6,382 nucleotides of DNA, taken from an uncultured Ruminococcus sp. GTDB taxonomy: Bacteria > Bacillota > Clostridia > Oscillospirales > Ruminococcaceae. Position 1 is the first letter of the stretch. Each line of letters starts with the position of its first letter. The position numbers and the translations under genes are program-made. The stretch is from NCBI GenBank assembly GCA_947174965.1, contig CAMWKY010000130.1, positions 1-6,382 on the forward strand, read 5' to 3'. Positions 6,238 to 6,382 of this stretch are shown here, piece after piece. The notes under the pieces were generated by a model. It did no database searches. It was not told the origin of the DNA and saw only the letters and a list, made by a program, of their open reading frames with translations.

Positions 6238-6259
6238 TCATCACCTTTCTTTATAAATC
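6234..6259 (-). repeat. Leader repeat copy B (upstream of the epimerase gene)
   Basis: This is the partner of 5258-5292. The 26 bases match it in two blocks of 16 (one mismatch) and 10 bases, the nine-base middle of copy A being absent. It lies five bases after the stop codon of the broken VOC gene. Its start codon leads into the MPLQ minigene rather than a long gene. Confidence 0.75.
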
Positions 6260-6264
6260 ATAAT

Positions 6265-6382
6265 TTATTGCTCATATTGTCCTGTTATTTCAATGACATT
6301 TCCATCAGGGTCTATTATGTTACAATACCAGTATGGCATATGGATATTTACCTACATTAAATCAGACACTTCTCCGAGATTA
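6265..6382 (-). pseudogene. VOC/glyoxalase-fold protein, C-terminal part, with an in-frame stop (runs off the window)
   Basis: Read on the minus strand, the frame ends in MPYWYCNIIDPDGNVIEITG followed by QYEQ and TAA (6267-6265). The DPDGN-[VI]-IE strand is the hallmark of the last metal-binding beta strand in vicinal-oxygen-chelate proteins (glyoxalase, bleomycin-resistance, dioxygenase superfamily); the Glu is the usual metal ligand. In the same frame upstream stands NLGEVSDLM, which also suits the fold, but a TAG codon at 6354-6352 separates the two parts. The gene is therefore either inactivated by a point mutation or carries a sequencing error. The upstream part lies outside the window, so function cannot be stated further. 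Confidence 0.7.

Noticed and set aside
1..6382. tRNA or rRNA genes, CRISPR arrays, insertion-sequence ends, transposase or phage genes
   Set aside because: None was seen by eye on either strand; no regularly spaced repeats or transposase-like frames are present.

Overview
The window comes from a low-GC Gram-positive anaerobe, most likely a cellulosome-forming gut or rumen Ruminococcus or close relative. The main evidence is the dockerin at the C-terminus of the protein encoded at 1304-3460: its second half carries the GDGVTGMDALAIQ-type motif seen in Ruminococcus dockerins. Strong AGGAGG-type ribosome binding sites, a consensus housekeeping promoter and AT-rich coding fit. I read this from sequence alone and do not name a species.

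Layout on the + strand: the 3' end of rplL (ribosomal protein L7/L12) closes with a strong intrinsic terminator (312-342). It is followed by an unrecognised 292-residue protein (365-1243). A near-perfect sigma-A promoter with an A-tract upstream (1242-1280) then drives a secreted multimodular protein (1304-3460). Its modules are a signal peptide, a predicted beta-sandwich N-domain, an SGNH/GDSL esterase, an internal dockerin, a cohesin-like domain and a C-terminal dockerin. A hairpin at 3465-3494 can stop transcription from both sides.

Layout on the - strand, convergent with the above: reading right to left there is a broken VOC/glyoxalase-fold gene tail (6265-6382, with an in-frame amber codon), a 23-codon remnant resembling the end of a Cof-type HAD phosphatase (6169-6237), an extended-SDR NAD-dependent epimerase-like gene (5284-6138), tsaD for tRNA t6A synthesis (4250-5260), and a lipoprotein gene (3498-4235). 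The last three are tightly packed and probably co-transcribed, ending at the shared hairpin.

The most interesting items are two. The esterase combines a catalytic module with both dockerins and a cohesin-like domain, so it could both dock onto a scaffold and recruit other proteins. The epimerase block is bracketed by two near-identical translation leaders and flanked by gene debris, which looks like a recombination scar upstream of the essential tsaD gene.
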